From positions 124,001 to 188,000 of the forward strand of contig JAWLCL010000003.1 of the NCBI GenBank assembly GCA_041687255.1: a DNA stretch of 64,000 nucleotides, written 5' to 3'. The notes under the pieces were generated by a model. The model was not told the origin of the DNA. It was given only the letters and a program-made list of their open reading frames with translations, and did not search any database. Below, piece after piece: positions 1 through 8,731 of this stretch. Origin of the DNA: Mariniphaga sp041687255. Its GTDB lineage: Bacteria; Bacteroidota; Bacteroidia; Bacteroidales; Prolixibacteraceae. The translations under genes and the position numbers were made by a program. Positions within the stretch are counted from its first letter, which is position 1, and each line of letters starts with the position of its first letter.

Positions 1-125
1 TTTATCAATTTGCAGAACAAATGACATATGAGATCTCGTCAAACATGGAAGGCTGCCAAAAAGAAATCAAAGGATTGAATTTCCAAAAAAGAGGAAAATT
101 AAAAATAGGATTAATCAAAATCTAA
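1..125 (+). CDS. C-terminal end of an unrecognised gene (partial)
   Basis: Reading in the third frame, the sequence stays open from the left edge to a TAA at 123-125 and encodes about 40 residues ending in KIGLIKI. The stop lies 11 bases before the permease start at 137, a normal intra-operon distance, so this is probably the tail of an upstream gene co-transcribed with the permease. There are too few residues to recognise a family, and an open stretch of this length could occur by chance. Confidence 0.4.
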   Translation, partial: YQFAEQMTYEISSNMEGCQKEIKGLNFQKRGKLKIGLIKI

Positions 126-136
126 GGATAAAACTT

Positions 137-1372
137 ATGCCAAAATTCAAACTTTCCATGATGATGCTTCTCCAGTACATGATGTATGCCGTTTGGTGGG
201 TACCACTGGCGGCATACCTTACTAACCTGGAAGTGGGGAGTACCCAAAAGGCACTGATTTTGAGTTCAATGGCTATTGGCTGCATGGCATCTCCGCTGGT
301 GGGCATGCTGGCTGACCGGTTCTGGCCGGCGCAGCAAGTGCTGGCAGGTTTAAATTTCGTGCATGGGCTTATGCTGCTGTGGGCTGGCACTGCAAACAAT
401 CCGGATATATTATTTATCAGCTTATTATTGGCCATGCTTGCCTACATGCCGTCGTGGAGCCTTACCAGTGCCATTGCCATGGCACACCTGCCTTCGGAAG
501 ATTTCCCAAAGGTCCGGGTGTTTGGCTCCATTGGCTGGGTGGCTTCGGGAATTTTTAGCTTTATTTTTATTAATTTTCTGAACATCGACTTCGACGGAAC
601 CAACCTGCCATTTTACTGCGGAGCCGGTGTGAGCCTGTTTGCCGTTTTTTTCAACCTTACACTACCTGATACTCCTGCTCTGGCAAAAGGACAAAAGGCT
701 ACCCTTATCGATGCTTTCGGGCTGAGAACGATAAAGTTGATGAAAGACCGGAATTTTTCAATTTTTATCATCTTTTCTTTTCTGTCGATGATTCCATTTG
801 CCATGTACTTCTCCTACTTTTCAGAATTCTTGTTATACATCAATATCAAATTCATTTCCATCACCATTAACTGGGGTGTATTGGCCGAAATGGGGTTTTT
901 ACTGCTCGTTCCGCTGGCCATTAAAAAATTCGGGCTGCGGAAAACAATGATTCTGGGCCTGGTTGCCTTATCAATTCGTTACATTTCGTTTTACATCGGT
1001 GGTGTAATTGTTCAGCTTTGGATGTATTACATTGGTATTTTAATCCACGGTCTTATTTTTGGATTCTTTTATGTGGGAGGGCAGATTTATATCGACAAAA
1101 AAGCACCACGGCATCTGAAATCGCAGGCGCAGGGATTTATTTTCCTGGTAACATTCGGAGCAGGATTACTGGTTGGCAACTTTCTCTCTGCCAAACTTAT
1201 TGATTATTATAAAACGGCTTCGGGTTATAATTGGGATGCAATATGGGGAATTACTACTTTGGCATCAGTGGTATTGTTGGCCGGATTCAGTATTCTGTTT
1301 AAAAAAATAAAAATTCAACAAAAACCTCAGAAAGTTAAAAACAGGAAACAATTAGCTATTGTAAATGATTAG
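137..1372 (+). CDS. MFS nucleoside permease (NupG/XapB-like)
   Basis: This is a polytopic inner-membrane protein of 411 residues with about twelve hydrophobic segments, the usual size of the nucleoside:H+ symporter branch of the major facilitator superfamily. The N-terminus, with a short cytosolic lead and the helix containing QYMMYAVWWVPLAAYL, is characteristic of that branch, as is the conserved loop around residues 55-62 (GMLADRFW), the MFS motif A between helices 2 and 3. The likely role is proton-coupled uptake of purine or pyrimidine nucleosides. The C-terminus is a short basic tail. It follows the tail of another gene by 11 bases. The exact substrate cannot be read from sequence. Confidence 0.85.
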   Translation: MPKFKLSMMMLLQYMMYAVWWVPLAAYLTNLEVGSTQKALILSSMAIGCMASPLVGMLADRFWPAQQVLAGLNFVHGLMLLWAGTANNPDILFISLLLAMLAYMPSWSLTSAIAMAHLPSEDFPKVRVFGSIGWVASGIFSFIFINFLNIDFDGTNLPFYCGAGVSLFAVFFNLTLPDTPALAKGQKATLIDAFGLRTIKLMKDRNFSIFIIFSFLSMIPFAMYFSYFSEFLLYINIKFISITINWGVLAEMGFLLLVPLAIKKFGLRKTMILGLVALSIRYISFYIGGVIVQLWMYYIGILIHGLIFGFFYVGGQIYIDKKAPRHLKSQAQGFIFLVTFGAGLLVGNFLSAKLIDYYKTASGYNWDAIWGITTLASVVLLAGFSILFKKIKIQQKPQKVKNRKQLAIVND

Positions 1373-1658
1373 AACTAAGTTCCTATAACAATTCTTACAG
1401 CAAAAAAACTGGGAAAGCAATTTAAATCAGTTGCCTATGTAAGAAAGGTGTTAATTACCAACATTCTTTCTAATAATTGCAGATAGGAAAAATACCATTT
1501 TTAAGAATTGCAACCTTATTAAGGTAGTAATTTACTTATAATTAAGTATAAAAATTTGGAAAGTTGTAGAAGAAGAAAGGATAAGTTGCAACCTATTAAT
1601 AAAAAATCGCATTACTTTTCTACACTAATGATATCAATTGTTCTGGAGATTTCAAACA
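1373..1658. other. Intergenic region without a gene
   Basis: This AT-rich spacer lies between the permease and the tRNA-Asn terminator. An imperfect direct repeat (TTGCAACCTTATTAA at 1508-1522 and TTGCAACCTATTAA at 1586-1599) is the only structure I can point to. No open frame or further promoter signal stands out. Confidence 0.5.
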
Positions 1659-1687
1659 TAAAAAAAAGAGGTCAATTTTGACCTCTT
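1659..1687 (-). terminator. Intrinsic terminator behind tRNA-Asn
   Basis: An inverted repeat AAGAGGTC/GACCTCTT (1666-1673 and 1680-1687) is flanked on its left by a run of A, which reads as a U-tract on the minus strand. It begins 12 bases past the 3' end of the tRNA. Confidence 0.7.
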
Positions 1688-1698
1688 AGTACTGTATG

Positions 1699-1772
1699 CT
1701 CCCCAGGTAGGACTTGAACCTACGACCTACGGATTAACAGTCCGCCGCTCTAACCAACTGAGCTACTAGGGA
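1699..1772 (-). tRNA. tRNA-Asn (anticodon GTT)
   Basis: The minus strand folds as a complete tRNA. The acceptor arms TCCCTAG and CTGGGGA pair with one G-U. The D arm is AGCTCAGTTGGTTAGAGC, the anticodon loop is CTGTTAA with GTT at the anticodon, and the T arm is AGGTTCAAGTCCT. Discriminator base is G. The 3' CCA is not encoded and must be added post-transcriptionally. A Bacteroidetes -7 element lies 43 bases upstream and a terminator follows closely, so it is probably a single-gene unit. Confidence 0.95.
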
Positions 1773-1814
1773 ATTTATATTTGTTCTCAGAACGTTTGCT
1801 TTTCAAAAGCGTTG

Positions 1815-1822
1815 CAAAAATA
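1815..1822 (-). promoter_or_regulatory. Probable -7 element for tRNA-Asn
   Basis: On the minus strand the octamer reads TATTTTTG, an exact TAnnTTTG match, placing transcription start near 1808 and giving a leader of about 36 bases. The region where TTTG is expected upstream reads TTTT. Confidence 0.5.
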
Positions 1823-1870
1823 ACAGCTTTTTGGGAAAGAAAAAATTTTTTTGAAAGAACTTTAATTTTT

Positions 1871-2800
1871 TTAAAACAACTTTTTGCGCTTGATTAAATA
1901 GGCCAGCAGTACCTCCCTGAAATCCTTGTTAATATCGGCTTCCGCCAGGTCAATCTTGTACTGGCCGCACTTTACCTTAAGGTCGTTGAAGTAGCTTTTT
2001 ACAGTCGATACATAGTGGTTTTTCACCTCCCAGGGATTGAACTTTACAGATTGGCCACTCTCCAGGTCTACAAATTTATAGGGGCGGTTGTTAAAATCGA
2101 ACTCCCGTTCCTGTTTGTGATCGGTTACGTGGAACAACAGTACTTCGTGCTTGTTGTACCTCAGGTGCTGAAGTGCTGAAAACAATTCCTCTGTTTTTTG
2201 ACTGTCGATCATGTCGCTGAAGATGACCACCAGCGAACGTTTATGAATGCTTTCCGCAATCTGGTGCAGCACATCGGTGGTATTTGTTGTTTTTCGCAGC
2301 TCAGCGTTGCCGGGTTGAATTAATTCCGACAGCTTCCCGTACATCAGTTCAGCATTCACCGAAGAGAGGCGGGGAGTGGTCTGGAATTCAATCTGATCGG
2401 AGAAAAGGGTTAATCCCACTGCATCCCGTTGTTTGCGCAAAAGGTAAATTAGTGCTGCTGCCGAATAAACTGAAAACGATAATTTGTTCTGCAGGTGTTG
2501 CTTTCCCTTGAAATAAGGAAAGAGCATTGATGAAGAAGTATCAAGCACCAGCTGGCAGCGAAGGTTGGTTTCCTCCTCGTATTGCTTTACAAACAGTTTA
2601 TCGGTGCGGGCAAACAGCTTCCAGTCGAGGTGCTTGGTCGATTCTCCCTGGTTGTACTGCCGGTGTTCGGCAAATTCAACCGAGAATCCATGGAAAGGAC
2701 TCCGGTGCAGGCCGGTAATGAAACCTTCCACCACCTCCCGGGCAATCAAACCCAAGTTGTCGAACTGGTGAAATTGTTCTATGTCAAAAATATTCTTCAA
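1871..2800 (-). CDS. DUF58 domain protein (vWA-like fold)
   Basis: This 309-residue protein carries the DUF58 hallmark EHRQYNQGESTKHLDW (about residues 45-60), followed by a von Willebrand A-type metal site, DTSSS at 87-91, and SDM further on. DUF58 proteins are commonly encoded next to MoxR AAA ATPases and Bat proteins and are thought to help assemble or activate exported or metal-binding complexes. No moxR or bat gene is in the window; the upstream neighbour is trxA, 76 bases away across a strong hairpin. There is no signal peptide or membrane helix, so it is predicted to be cytosolic. The role is not known precisely. Confidence 0.85.
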   Translation of the reverse strand: MKNIFDIEQFHQFDNLGLIAREVVEGFITGLHRSPFHGFSVEFAEHRQYNQGESTKHLDWKLFARTDKLFVKQYEEETNLRCQLVLDTSSSMLFPYFKGKQHLQNKLSFSVYSAAALIYLLRKQRDAVGLTLFSDQIEFQTTPRLSSVNAELMYGKLSELIQPGNAELRKTTNTTDVLHQIAESIHKRSLVVIFSDMIDSQKTEELFSALQHLRYNKHEVLLFHVTDHKQEREFDFNNRPYKFVDLESGQSVKFNPWEVKNHYVSTVKSYFNDLKVKCGQYKIDLAEADINKDFREVLLAYLIKRKKLF

Positions 2801-2822
2801 AACCTGTTTTTATAAATGCAAC

Positions 2823-2850
2823 GGACAGTCTCTGTCGGCAGAGACTGTCC
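2823..2850. other. Perfect 12-bp hairpin between trxA and the DUF58 gene
   Basis: The arms GGACAGTCTCTG and CAGAGACTGTCC pair perfectly around a TCGG loop. On the plus strand it is followed by TGTATTTT, but on the minus strand, the direction of both flanking genes, there is no U-tract. It may be a processing or stability element at the trxA 3' end rather than a classical terminator. Confidence 0.6.
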
Positions 2851-2876
2851 TGTATTTTAATGATCCACCATTTCAG

Positions 2877-3194
2877 TTACAGCAGTGCATCAAGCTTTGA
2901 GGTAAATGCCTGCTTTGGTGCAGCACCTACCTGCTTGTCGGCCACTTCACCATCCTTAACGAAAAGAACGGTAGGTATATTGCGGATTCCATACTTCTGG
3001 GCCACTCCCGGATTGGAATCCACATCTACTTTTCCTACTACTGCTCTTCCGTCATATTCCTGCGCCATCTCTTCTACGATAGGTGCAATCATCCTGCAGG
3101 GGCCACACCATACTGCCCAGAAATCAAGCATAACTGGTTTATCGGATTTGACAACCATTTCTTCGAAATTGGCATCGGTTATTTCTAGTGCCAT
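2877..3194 (-). CDS. trxA: Thioredoxin
   Basis: This is a 105-residue classical thioredoxin, a cytosolic dithiol reductant of ribonucleotide reductase, peroxiredoxins and other disulfide substrates. The active site WAVWCGPC has its two cysteines at residues 30 and 33, and the cis-proline loop RNIPTVLFV is present. The length is exactly that of canonical thioredoxins, and the ATG at 3194 gives the expected N-terminus. It lies 44 bases downstream of dnaE on the same strand. A TAnnTTTG octamer (TAGTTTTG on the minus strand, 3230-3237) lies in the gap and could give it its own transcript. Confidence 0.95.
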   Translation of the reverse strand: MALEITDANFEEMVVKSDKPVMLDFWAVWCGPCRMIAPIVEEMAQEYDGRAVVGKVDVDSNPGVAQKYGIRNIPTVLFVKDGEVADKQVGAAPKQAFTSKLDALL

Positions 3195-3238
3195 ACTTTT
3201 TATTTTTTAAAGTTAATACTCTTTTATAACAAAACTAA

Positions 3239-6200
3239 TTAATTAATTCTATATCCTAATCCCGGAGTTTTCTCAAAATAATTTAAAAATGGGTTGGTAA
3301 GTTCAATGCGCGTATTTCTGGAAAACAGATGAATGTACATGTTGTTTTCCGGGTTGTAAATATTGAACTTTAACAGCGCTTGTCCTTTATTGTTTTGAGC
3401 AAGCATTTCAATGTCCTTTATTACCGATTCTGTAAGTTCATTCAGCGACATGTTAATTGTTACGCTTTTGACGTAATTTTTCCGTGCCTCGGAAAGCAGT
3501 TCTATATTGGTCGCCTTAAATTCATAATACTCGCTGTTAAACCTTGTTTTTACTGCTCCTTTTAGCATGATAAACAATCCTGTTTTGCAATATTTATGAA
3601 AATTGACGTAGTCTTGTCCAAAGAAGAAAAACTCGTACGAATCGTTGTAATCGGTTAATGTTAGCGTACTGAAAGGGTTTCCGTTTTTTGAGGTTCCTTC
3701 CCTAGCTGAAGTTACCATTCCCCCGAAGGTGAATTCGCGGTCCTTGTATTTTTCGATGTCGTTTTTCAAATCCCGAAGGGTAACATCACGGGTGCAGAAG
3801 CTGTTTATCTCCAGTTTATAATCGTCGAGCGGATGGGCAGTAAGGTAGATGCCGATAAGATTTTTTTCCTTCTCGAGCAGGATGAGCTTTGGCCATTCTT
3901 CCACTTCCGGTATGGGAGGTTTTTGCACTTCTGCGCCAGCTCCCAGGTCACCAAACAGGCTTTGCTGCATGCTAAGGCTTTCGTTCTGGATTTTATTTCC
4001 GTACCGGATAAGCTTTTCGATGAATGTGGTGCTGTCGTTTTCATTTTCACCGGCAAAGAAACAGCTGCGCTTTATTCCTTTCAGGCTGTCGAAAGCGCCG
4101 GCCATAGCCAGGGCTTCCAGGTTCTTCTTGTTAACTGACTGCAGGTTTACTGTCTCTACAAAATCGTAGATAGATTTGAAAAGACCGTTTTTATCGCGGG
4201 CTGCAATAACATCTCTTGCAGCCCCTGAACCTACCCCTTTAATGGCTCCCATACCAAAACGTATGTCGCTGTTTTTGTTGGCTGTAAACTTTATAAAGCT
4301 TTCGTTTACATCCGGCCCCAGAACGTTCAGGTTCATGCGGCTGCACTCGTTCATCAGCTTTGTGATATCGGTTATATTATTCAGGTTACGGCTTAAGTTG
4401 GCAGCCATAAATTCTCCCGGGTAGTGCGCTTTCAGGTAACCCGTCTGGTAGGCAATATAGGCATAGCATACCGAGTGCGATTTGTTGAAGGCATAGGAGG
4501 CAAAAGCTTCCCAGTCTTTCCATATTTTTTCAATTACATCGTCGGGTTTTTTGCCTACCTGTTCGCATTCTGCAATAAACTTAGGATTTGCCTTACAACC
4601 GTCGATAAATTTAACCTTAAGCTTATCCATCAGGGCCGTAATCTTTTTCCCCATTGCTTTTCGCAGCAAATCGGAATCCCCGCGGGTGAAGTTGGCCAGC
4701 AGGCGGGAGAGGAGCATCACCTGCTCCTGGAATACAGTAATACCGTAGGTTTCATCAAGGTATTCCTTCATCATTGGAAGATCATAATCCACCTCTTGCC
4801 GGCCATGTTTACGGGCGATGTATGATGGTATGTACTCCATTGGCCCCGGGCGGTACAAGGCATTCATAGCCACCAGGTCTTCAAAGCGGTTAGGCTTCAG
4901 ATCGCGAAGGTGTTTCTTCATTCCCTCCGATTCAAACTGGAAGATGGCAGTTGTTTCGCCGTGGCTGAAGAGTTCGAATGTTTTATCATCCTGCCAGTCG
5001 ATTTGCTCTATATCAACCTCAATACCTTTCGATATCTTAATATTTTCAAGTGTTTCCTTTATTATGGAAAGGGTTTTTAATCCCAAAAAGTCCATTTTCA
5101 GCAAACCTATATCCTCCACAAAGCGGCCATCGTACTGGGTTGTCGGAAGGTTTTCTTCTTCCTTTGTGGGCATCAGCGGGATATGGTCGGTAAGCGGGTC
5201 GCGGCTGATAAGGATACCGCAGGCATGAACCCCTGTCTGCCGCACTGATCCTTCCAGGGTTTCAGCAAACTTAATAGTTTTGGCAATAAGTGGATTATCC
5301 GAATATTTTTCTTTTTTTAATTCAGGGTTCTCCTTAAAAGCCTTTGTGAATGTCATTTTAGGGGCATCGGGAACCAGTTTTGCCAGCCGGTCGGCTTCGG
5401 GCAGAGGCAGTTTCAGCACCCTTGCCACATCACGGATGGCCAGTTTGGTAGCCATGGTTCCAAACGTGCAGATATGGGCCACTTTGTCGGCTCCGTACTT
5501 TTTAGTTACGTAATCGAGCACCAGCTGGCGGCCGTCATCATCAAAATCAATATCCACATCGGGCAGAGAGATACGGTCGGGGTTCAGGAAACGTTCGAAA
5601 AGCAGGTTATATTTAATAGGGTCGATATTGGTAATACCTGTGCAGTACGACACAGCTGCCCCGGCTGCAGAGCCCCTGCCGGGGCCTACCAGAACGCCCA
5701 TTTCGCGGGCTACGTTGATAAAGTCCTGCGTAATAAGGAAATAACCCGGATACCCCATGGTTTTAATTGTTTCCAGCTCAAAGTCGAGCCTGGTAACCAC
5801 CTCTTCCGGCAGCGGATCGCCATACCGTTCCTTAGCTCCACTGAAGGTTAAATGCCTCAGGTAAGCTGCTTCCATTTTTACACGCAAAACTTTTTCATAG
5901 CCTCCCAACCGTTCAAAGGTATTTTCACCAAACTCTTCTTTCAGCTTGTTTTCCGGAAATTCATTTCTGAAATCCTCTTCAGTCCCGAATTCTTCGGGAA
6001 TGGGGAATACCGGCATAATAGGTGCTGAGTTCAGTTCATAATCCTCCACTTTTTCCACGATTTCGGCCGTAGTTGCCAAAGCCTTGGGAAGGTCAGAAAA
6101 AAGGGCATTCATCTCTGCCTGCGTTTTAAACCATTCATGCTTGGTGTAGCGCATGCGGCCCGGGTCATCAAAGTCCTTCCCGGTGTTGAGGCATATCAGA

Positions 6201-6886
6201 AGGTCGTGTGCATCGGCATCTTCTGCATTTGTAAAATGCACGTCGTTGGTGGCGATATATTTCACATTGTGCTTTTCAGCCAACTCAACAATTACCTTAT
6301 TAACCAACACCTGGTTATCGTACACCTCTTCCCGTTGCTTCTGTTCTTCAGCCGGGTGGCGCATCACCTCGAGGTAAAAATCGCTGCCGAAAACGCTTTT
6401 GTACCATTCAATGGCATTATCTGCCTCCTGGATTTTATTTTTCATTATAAAGCCGGGGATTTCACCTCCCAGGCAGGCTGATGATACAATCAATCCTTCG
6501 CTGTATTTCTGCAGAGTGGCTTTATCGATGCGGGCCTTATAGTAAAAGCCTTCGGTGTTGGCTATGGATATCAGCTTTATAAGGTTCCTGTAACCGGTTT
6601 TGTTTTTAGCCAGCAATATCAGGTGATCGCCGTAGCGGTCAACCACATCCGATTTGTCGTTAAGGTTACGCACCGCCACATAGGTTTCGCACCCGAGGAT
6701 AGGTTTGATTCCTGCCTTCTTACAAGCTGAATGAAACTCCTTAATGCCGAACATGGTGCCGTGGTCGGTAAGGGCAAGGGCAGTCATACCATCGGCTTTA
6801 GCTTTTTCTACCAGTGCTGAAACACTTGCCGCGCCGTCAAGAATTGAATATTGCGAGTGTACGTGTAAATGTGTAAACGGAACCAT
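3239..6886 (-). CDS. dnaE: DNA polymerase III alpha subunit
   Basis: This is the catalytic subunit of the replicative polymerase, 1215 residues. The N-terminal PHP domain starts with the metal-ligand pattern HLHVHS (histidines 6, 8 and 10). The palm contains GPGRGSAAGA at about 401-410 and the catalytic aspartates in PDVDIDF at 442-448. The C-terminal part carries helix-hairpin-helix (GMGAIKGVG) and OB-fold segments. The product synthesises DNA in the holoenzyme with the beta clamp. The size fits the DnaE1 class without a PolC exonuclease insert. No Shine-Dalgarno decides the start, but the ATG at 6886 begins directly before the conserved FTHLHVHS and cannot be far wrong. Confidence 0.97.
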   Translation of the reverse strand: MVPFTHLHVHSQYSILDGAASVSALVEKAKADGMTALALTDHGTMFGIKEFHSACKKAGIKPILGCETYVAVRNLNDKSDVVDRYGDHLILLAKNKTGYRNLIKLISIANTEGFYYKARIDKATLQKYSEGLIVSSACLGGEIPGFIMKNKIQEADNAIEWYKSVFGSDFYLEVMRHPAEEQKQREEVYDNQVLVNKVIVELAEKHNVKYIATNDVHFTNAEDADAHDLLICLNTGKDFDDPGRMRYTKHEWFKTQAEMNALFSDLPKALATTAEIVEKVEDYELNSAPIMPVFPIPEEFGTEEDFRNEFPENKLKEEFGENTFERLGGYEKVLRVKMEAAYLRHLTFSGAKERYGDPLPEEVVTRLDFELETIKTMGYPGYFLITQDFINVAREMGVLVGPGRGSAAGAAVSYCTGITNIDPIKYNLLFERFLNPDRISLPDVDIDFDDDGRQLVLDYVTKKYGADKVAHICTFGTMATKLAIRDVARVLKLPLPEADRLAKLVPDAPKMTFTKAFKENPELKKEKYSDNPLIAKTIKFAETLEGSVRQTGVHACGILISRDPLTDHIPLMPTKEEENLPTTQYDGRFVEDIGLLKMDFLGLKTLSIIKETLENIKISKGIEVDIEQIDWQDDKTFELFSHGETTAIFQFESEGMKKHLRDLKPNRFEDLVAMNALYRPGPMEYIPSYIARKHGRQEVDYDLPMMKEYLDETYGITVFQEQVMLLSRLLANFTRGDSDLLRKAMGKKITALMDKLKVKFIDGCKANPKFIAECEQVGKKPDDVIEKIWKDWEAFASYAFNKSHSVCYAYIAYQTGYLKAHYPGEFMAANLSRNLNNITDITKLMNECSRMNLNVLGPDVNESFIKFTANKNSDIRFGMGAIKGVGSGAARDVIAARDKNGLFKSIYDFVETVNLQSVNKKNLEALAMAGAFDSLKGIKRSCFFAGENENDSTTFIEKLIRYGNKIQNESLSMQQSLFGDLGAGAEVQKPPIPEVEEWPKLILLEKEKNLIGIYLTAHPLDDYKLEINSFCTRDVTLRDLKNDIEKYKDREFTFGGMVTSAREGTSKNGNPFSTLTLTDYNDSYEFFFFGQDYVNFHKYCKTGLFIMLKGAVKTRFNSEYYEFKATNIELLSEARKNYVKSVTINMSLNELTESVIKDIEMLAQNNKGQALLKFNIYNPENNMYIHLFSRNTRIELTNPFLNYFEKTPGLGYRIN

Positions 6887-7216
6887 TTTTTATATCTTTT
6901 CTGGTGGAGTTTTTTGCAAAAAAAGTTGGCTAAAGGTACTTATTTTAGAGGGGCCGGTCATGGGTTGTTGAAAAAAATGGAATAAAAAAATGAGCCTTGT
7001 TTTGTATTGGCTTGAATGCCAAATAAATTCCAAATCTTGCCTTAATATGCCATGGCTGTTCGGGATTTGCATAGAATTCATCCTGTTGTAAAGTCATGCA
7101 TCCAATATATCAAGGTCGTACCTGATTCGAATAATTGCGAATTTAATTAGGCGTTGGTACTATGCGGGTATACCGAATGTATGATGTCCTCATGTATGGA
7201 TATGGTAAAAGGAAGC
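6887..7216. other. Intergenic region upstream of dnaE
   Basis: This stretch of roughly 330 bases lies between dnaE and the terminator of the greA-HIT operon. An octamer TACCTTTA on the minus strand (about 6942-6949) differs at one base from the Bacteroidetes -7 consensus and may serve dnaE. I see no gene here. Confidence 0.4.
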
Positions 7217-7218
7217 AT

Positions 7219-7256
7219 AAAAAAAGCCGTACCGGATTTTTTATCCGATACGGCTT
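7219..7256 (-). terminator. Intrinsic terminator of the greA-HIT operon
   Basis: A 14-bp stem (7224-7237 with 7243-7256, one G-U on the minus strand) and a five-base loop are followed on the minus strand by a U-tract from the A-run at 7219-7225. It sits 24 bases past the HIT gene stop. Confidence 0.8.
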
Positions 7257-7279
7257 CCTTTGCCGCAACTTATTGGCGG

Positions 7280-7672
7280 TTAAATATTTTCAGCAATTTT
7301 TTGACTGAGGTCTTTAAATTCTTCTTTGCTCATTTCCAGTTTTTTATGAAAATTCAGGACATCGGTTTCATCCTGCATTGGTATGAGGTGAATATGTGCA
7401 TGGGGGACTTCGAGCCCCAACACCAACACTCCTACTTTTTTACACGGAACAGCTTTTTTAAGGCCTGTGGCTACTTTTTTTGCAAACAACTGCAGGCCGG
7501 CATAGAGTTGGTCGTCGAGATCGAACAGATAATCCACTTCTTTTTTCGGAATAACAAGGGTATGTCCTTTGGCTACCGGAGAAATATCAAGAAATGCCAG
7601 GTAGCTTTCATCCTCGGCAACTTTATATGCCGGTATTTCGCCTTTTACTATTCGTGTAAAAATACTTGCCAT
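7280..7672 (-). CDS. HIT-family nucleotide hydrolase
   Basis: This is a 130-residue histidine-triad protein. The triad HAHIHLIP lies at residues 91-98 with histidines 91, 93 and 95, and the N-terminal motif SIFTRIVKGEIPAYKV is the usual HIT start. Members of this branch hydrolyse nucleoside phosphoramidates such as adenosine 5'-monophosphoramidate; the physiological substrate in bacteria is poorly defined. The gene begins five bases after greA on the same strand, so the two form an operon ending in the hairpin at 7219-7256. Confidence 0.92.
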   Translation of the reverse strand: MASIFTRIVKGEIPAYKVAEDESYLAFLDISPVAKGHTLVIPKKEVDYLFDLDDQLYAGLQLFAKKVATGLKKAVPCKKVGVLVLGLEVPHAHIHLIPMQDETDVLNFHKKLEMSKEEFKDLSQKIAENI

Positions 7673-7677
7673 TGCTG

Positions 7678-8151
7678 TTAAATTGAGATTTCCACAACTT
7701 CAAACGGTATAAGTCCTGAAGGAACTTTAATTTCCACAACATCGCCAACCTTTTTACCCATCAATCCTTTGGCAATAGGTGTGGTGGCTGAAATTTTTCC
7801 CTGTTTCAGATCGGCTTCCCCTTCGGGTACAATTGTATATTGCATGGTGGCGTTATTGCGTTTGTTTTTAATGGTCACCTTGTTCAATATCTGCACTTCC
7901 GAAGTATTGATTCTCGACTCGTCAAGAATGCGGGCGCTGGCAACTTTCGACTGCAATTCTGCAATTTTGGCTTCGAGCATGCCCTGGGCATCTTTTGCAG
8001 CATCGTATTCGGCATTCTCCGAGATATCACCTTTTTCAATGGCTTCGCCAATCTGTTTTGAGATGGCCGGACGTTCGACATTTACAAGTCTGTCCAACTC
8101 CTTTCTTAGCTTTTGTAGTCCTTCCTTTGTTAAATATGTTACATGCGACAT
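7678..8151 (-). CDS. greA: Transcription elongation factor GreA
   Basis: This 157-residue protein matches GreA in length and arrangement: an N-terminal antiparallel coiled coil (about 1-75) with the acidic tip region KGDISENAEYDAAKD, which reaches into the RNA polymerase secondary channel, and a C-terminal FKBP-like globular domain ending in VEVVEISI. GreA stimulates transcript cleavage by backtracked polymerase and rescues stalled complexes. It is the first gene of a two-gene operon with the HIT protein. A -7 element at 8227-8234 gives a leader of about 70 bases. Confidence 0.96.
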   Translation of the reverse strand: MSHVTYLTKEGLQKLRKELDRLVNVERPAISKQIGEAIEKGDISENAEYDAAKDAQGMLEAKIAELQSKVASARILDESRINTSEVQILNKVTIKNKRNNATMQYTIVPEGEADLKQGKISATTPIAKGLMGKKVGDVVEIKVPSGLIPFEVVEISI

Positions 8152-8226
8152 TGTTAGTTCCTCCTCGTTTACTTTGAGCTATAAAAAAAACGAAAGAATT
8201 CCGGTTCTCCGAAACTCTTCCTTCGG

Positions 8227-8234
8227 CAAATGTA
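8227..8234 (-). promoter_or_regulatory. Probable -7 element of the greA operon
   Basis: The minus strand reads TACATTTG, an exact TAnnTTTG match, predicting transcription start near 8220. No clear -33 TTTG is present at the consensus distance. Confidence 0.5.
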
Positions 8235-8300
8235 TATATTTTCCCCGATATTAAAAACTACTTTTGTTAAAATTCTTAACAGTGAACAGTTTAACGATTG

Positions 8301-8669
8301 TTAAAAATATTTCCGGTTTAAGATTTCGCTGTAAATTACGGCTTTCTTTAAAGGGAATTTTTTCAGTTGAGCTATAGCGGGTTTAGGTTTTTCAGGTTTG
8401 ATTTCAGCAACTTTTTTGGGAAATTCCCTTTTCATCATACTTGCTGAAGTGTGAAAACGATCTTCTTTGGCAACTTCTTTTACGGGTTGCAGGTGTTCGG
8501 TAACACCTATCGGTTCTTCCTGTTCTTCTTCAAACGGATCCCAGAAATTTTGCCTGCCGGGTATAGCTTCGCCCGGCTGTTCCGGGGGGAGTTGTCGTTT
8601 CTTCATCTGGCCGAATATTCCGGCGGCTATAAATACTAGTGTTAATATTAATACAATAATGTCATCCAT
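8301..8669 (-). CDS. Small single-pass membrane protein of unknown function
   Basis: This 122-residue protein begins with one hydrophobic helix (about residues 3-20, IIVLILTLVFIAAGIF). A charged, proline-rich, poorly structured middle and a conserved-looking C-terminal block ending AVIYSEILNRKYF follow. I recall similar small proteins (one N-terminal helix plus a closing YSEIL-type motif) in Bacteroidales genomes, but none with a known function. It is divergent from the Rieske-like lipoprotein gene and reads as a single-gene unit. The start at 8669 gives a helix directly at the N-terminus, which supports it. Confidence 0.65.
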   Translation of the reverse strand: MDDIIVLILTLVFIAAGIFGQMKKRQLPPEQPGEAIPGRQNFWDPFEEEQEEPIGVTEHLQPVKEVAKEDRFHTSASMMKREFPKKVAEIKPEKPKPAIAQLKKFPLKKAVIYSEILNRKYF

Positions 8670-8731
8670 ATTTTTTGCTGTTTTGCGACAATAAATAAGC
8701 TACCTTTAAAGTTGTAGTAAAAATAATAAAA

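Noticed and set aside
1508..1599. Imperfect direct repeat TTGCAACC(T)TATTAA near tRNA-Asn, considered as an integration (att) site
   Set aside because: The copies do not overlap the tRNA 3' end and no integrase or mobile gene lies between or beside them.
4424..4825. Long plus-strand frames inside dnaE
   Set aside because: They are antisense to highly conserved polymerase motifs and have no signature of their own.
7154..7681. A 175-codon plus-strand frame across the HIT gene
   Set aside because: It is antisense to a well-supported HIT gene with the triad intact, and its cysteine/phenylalanine-rich composition is typical of a shadow frame.
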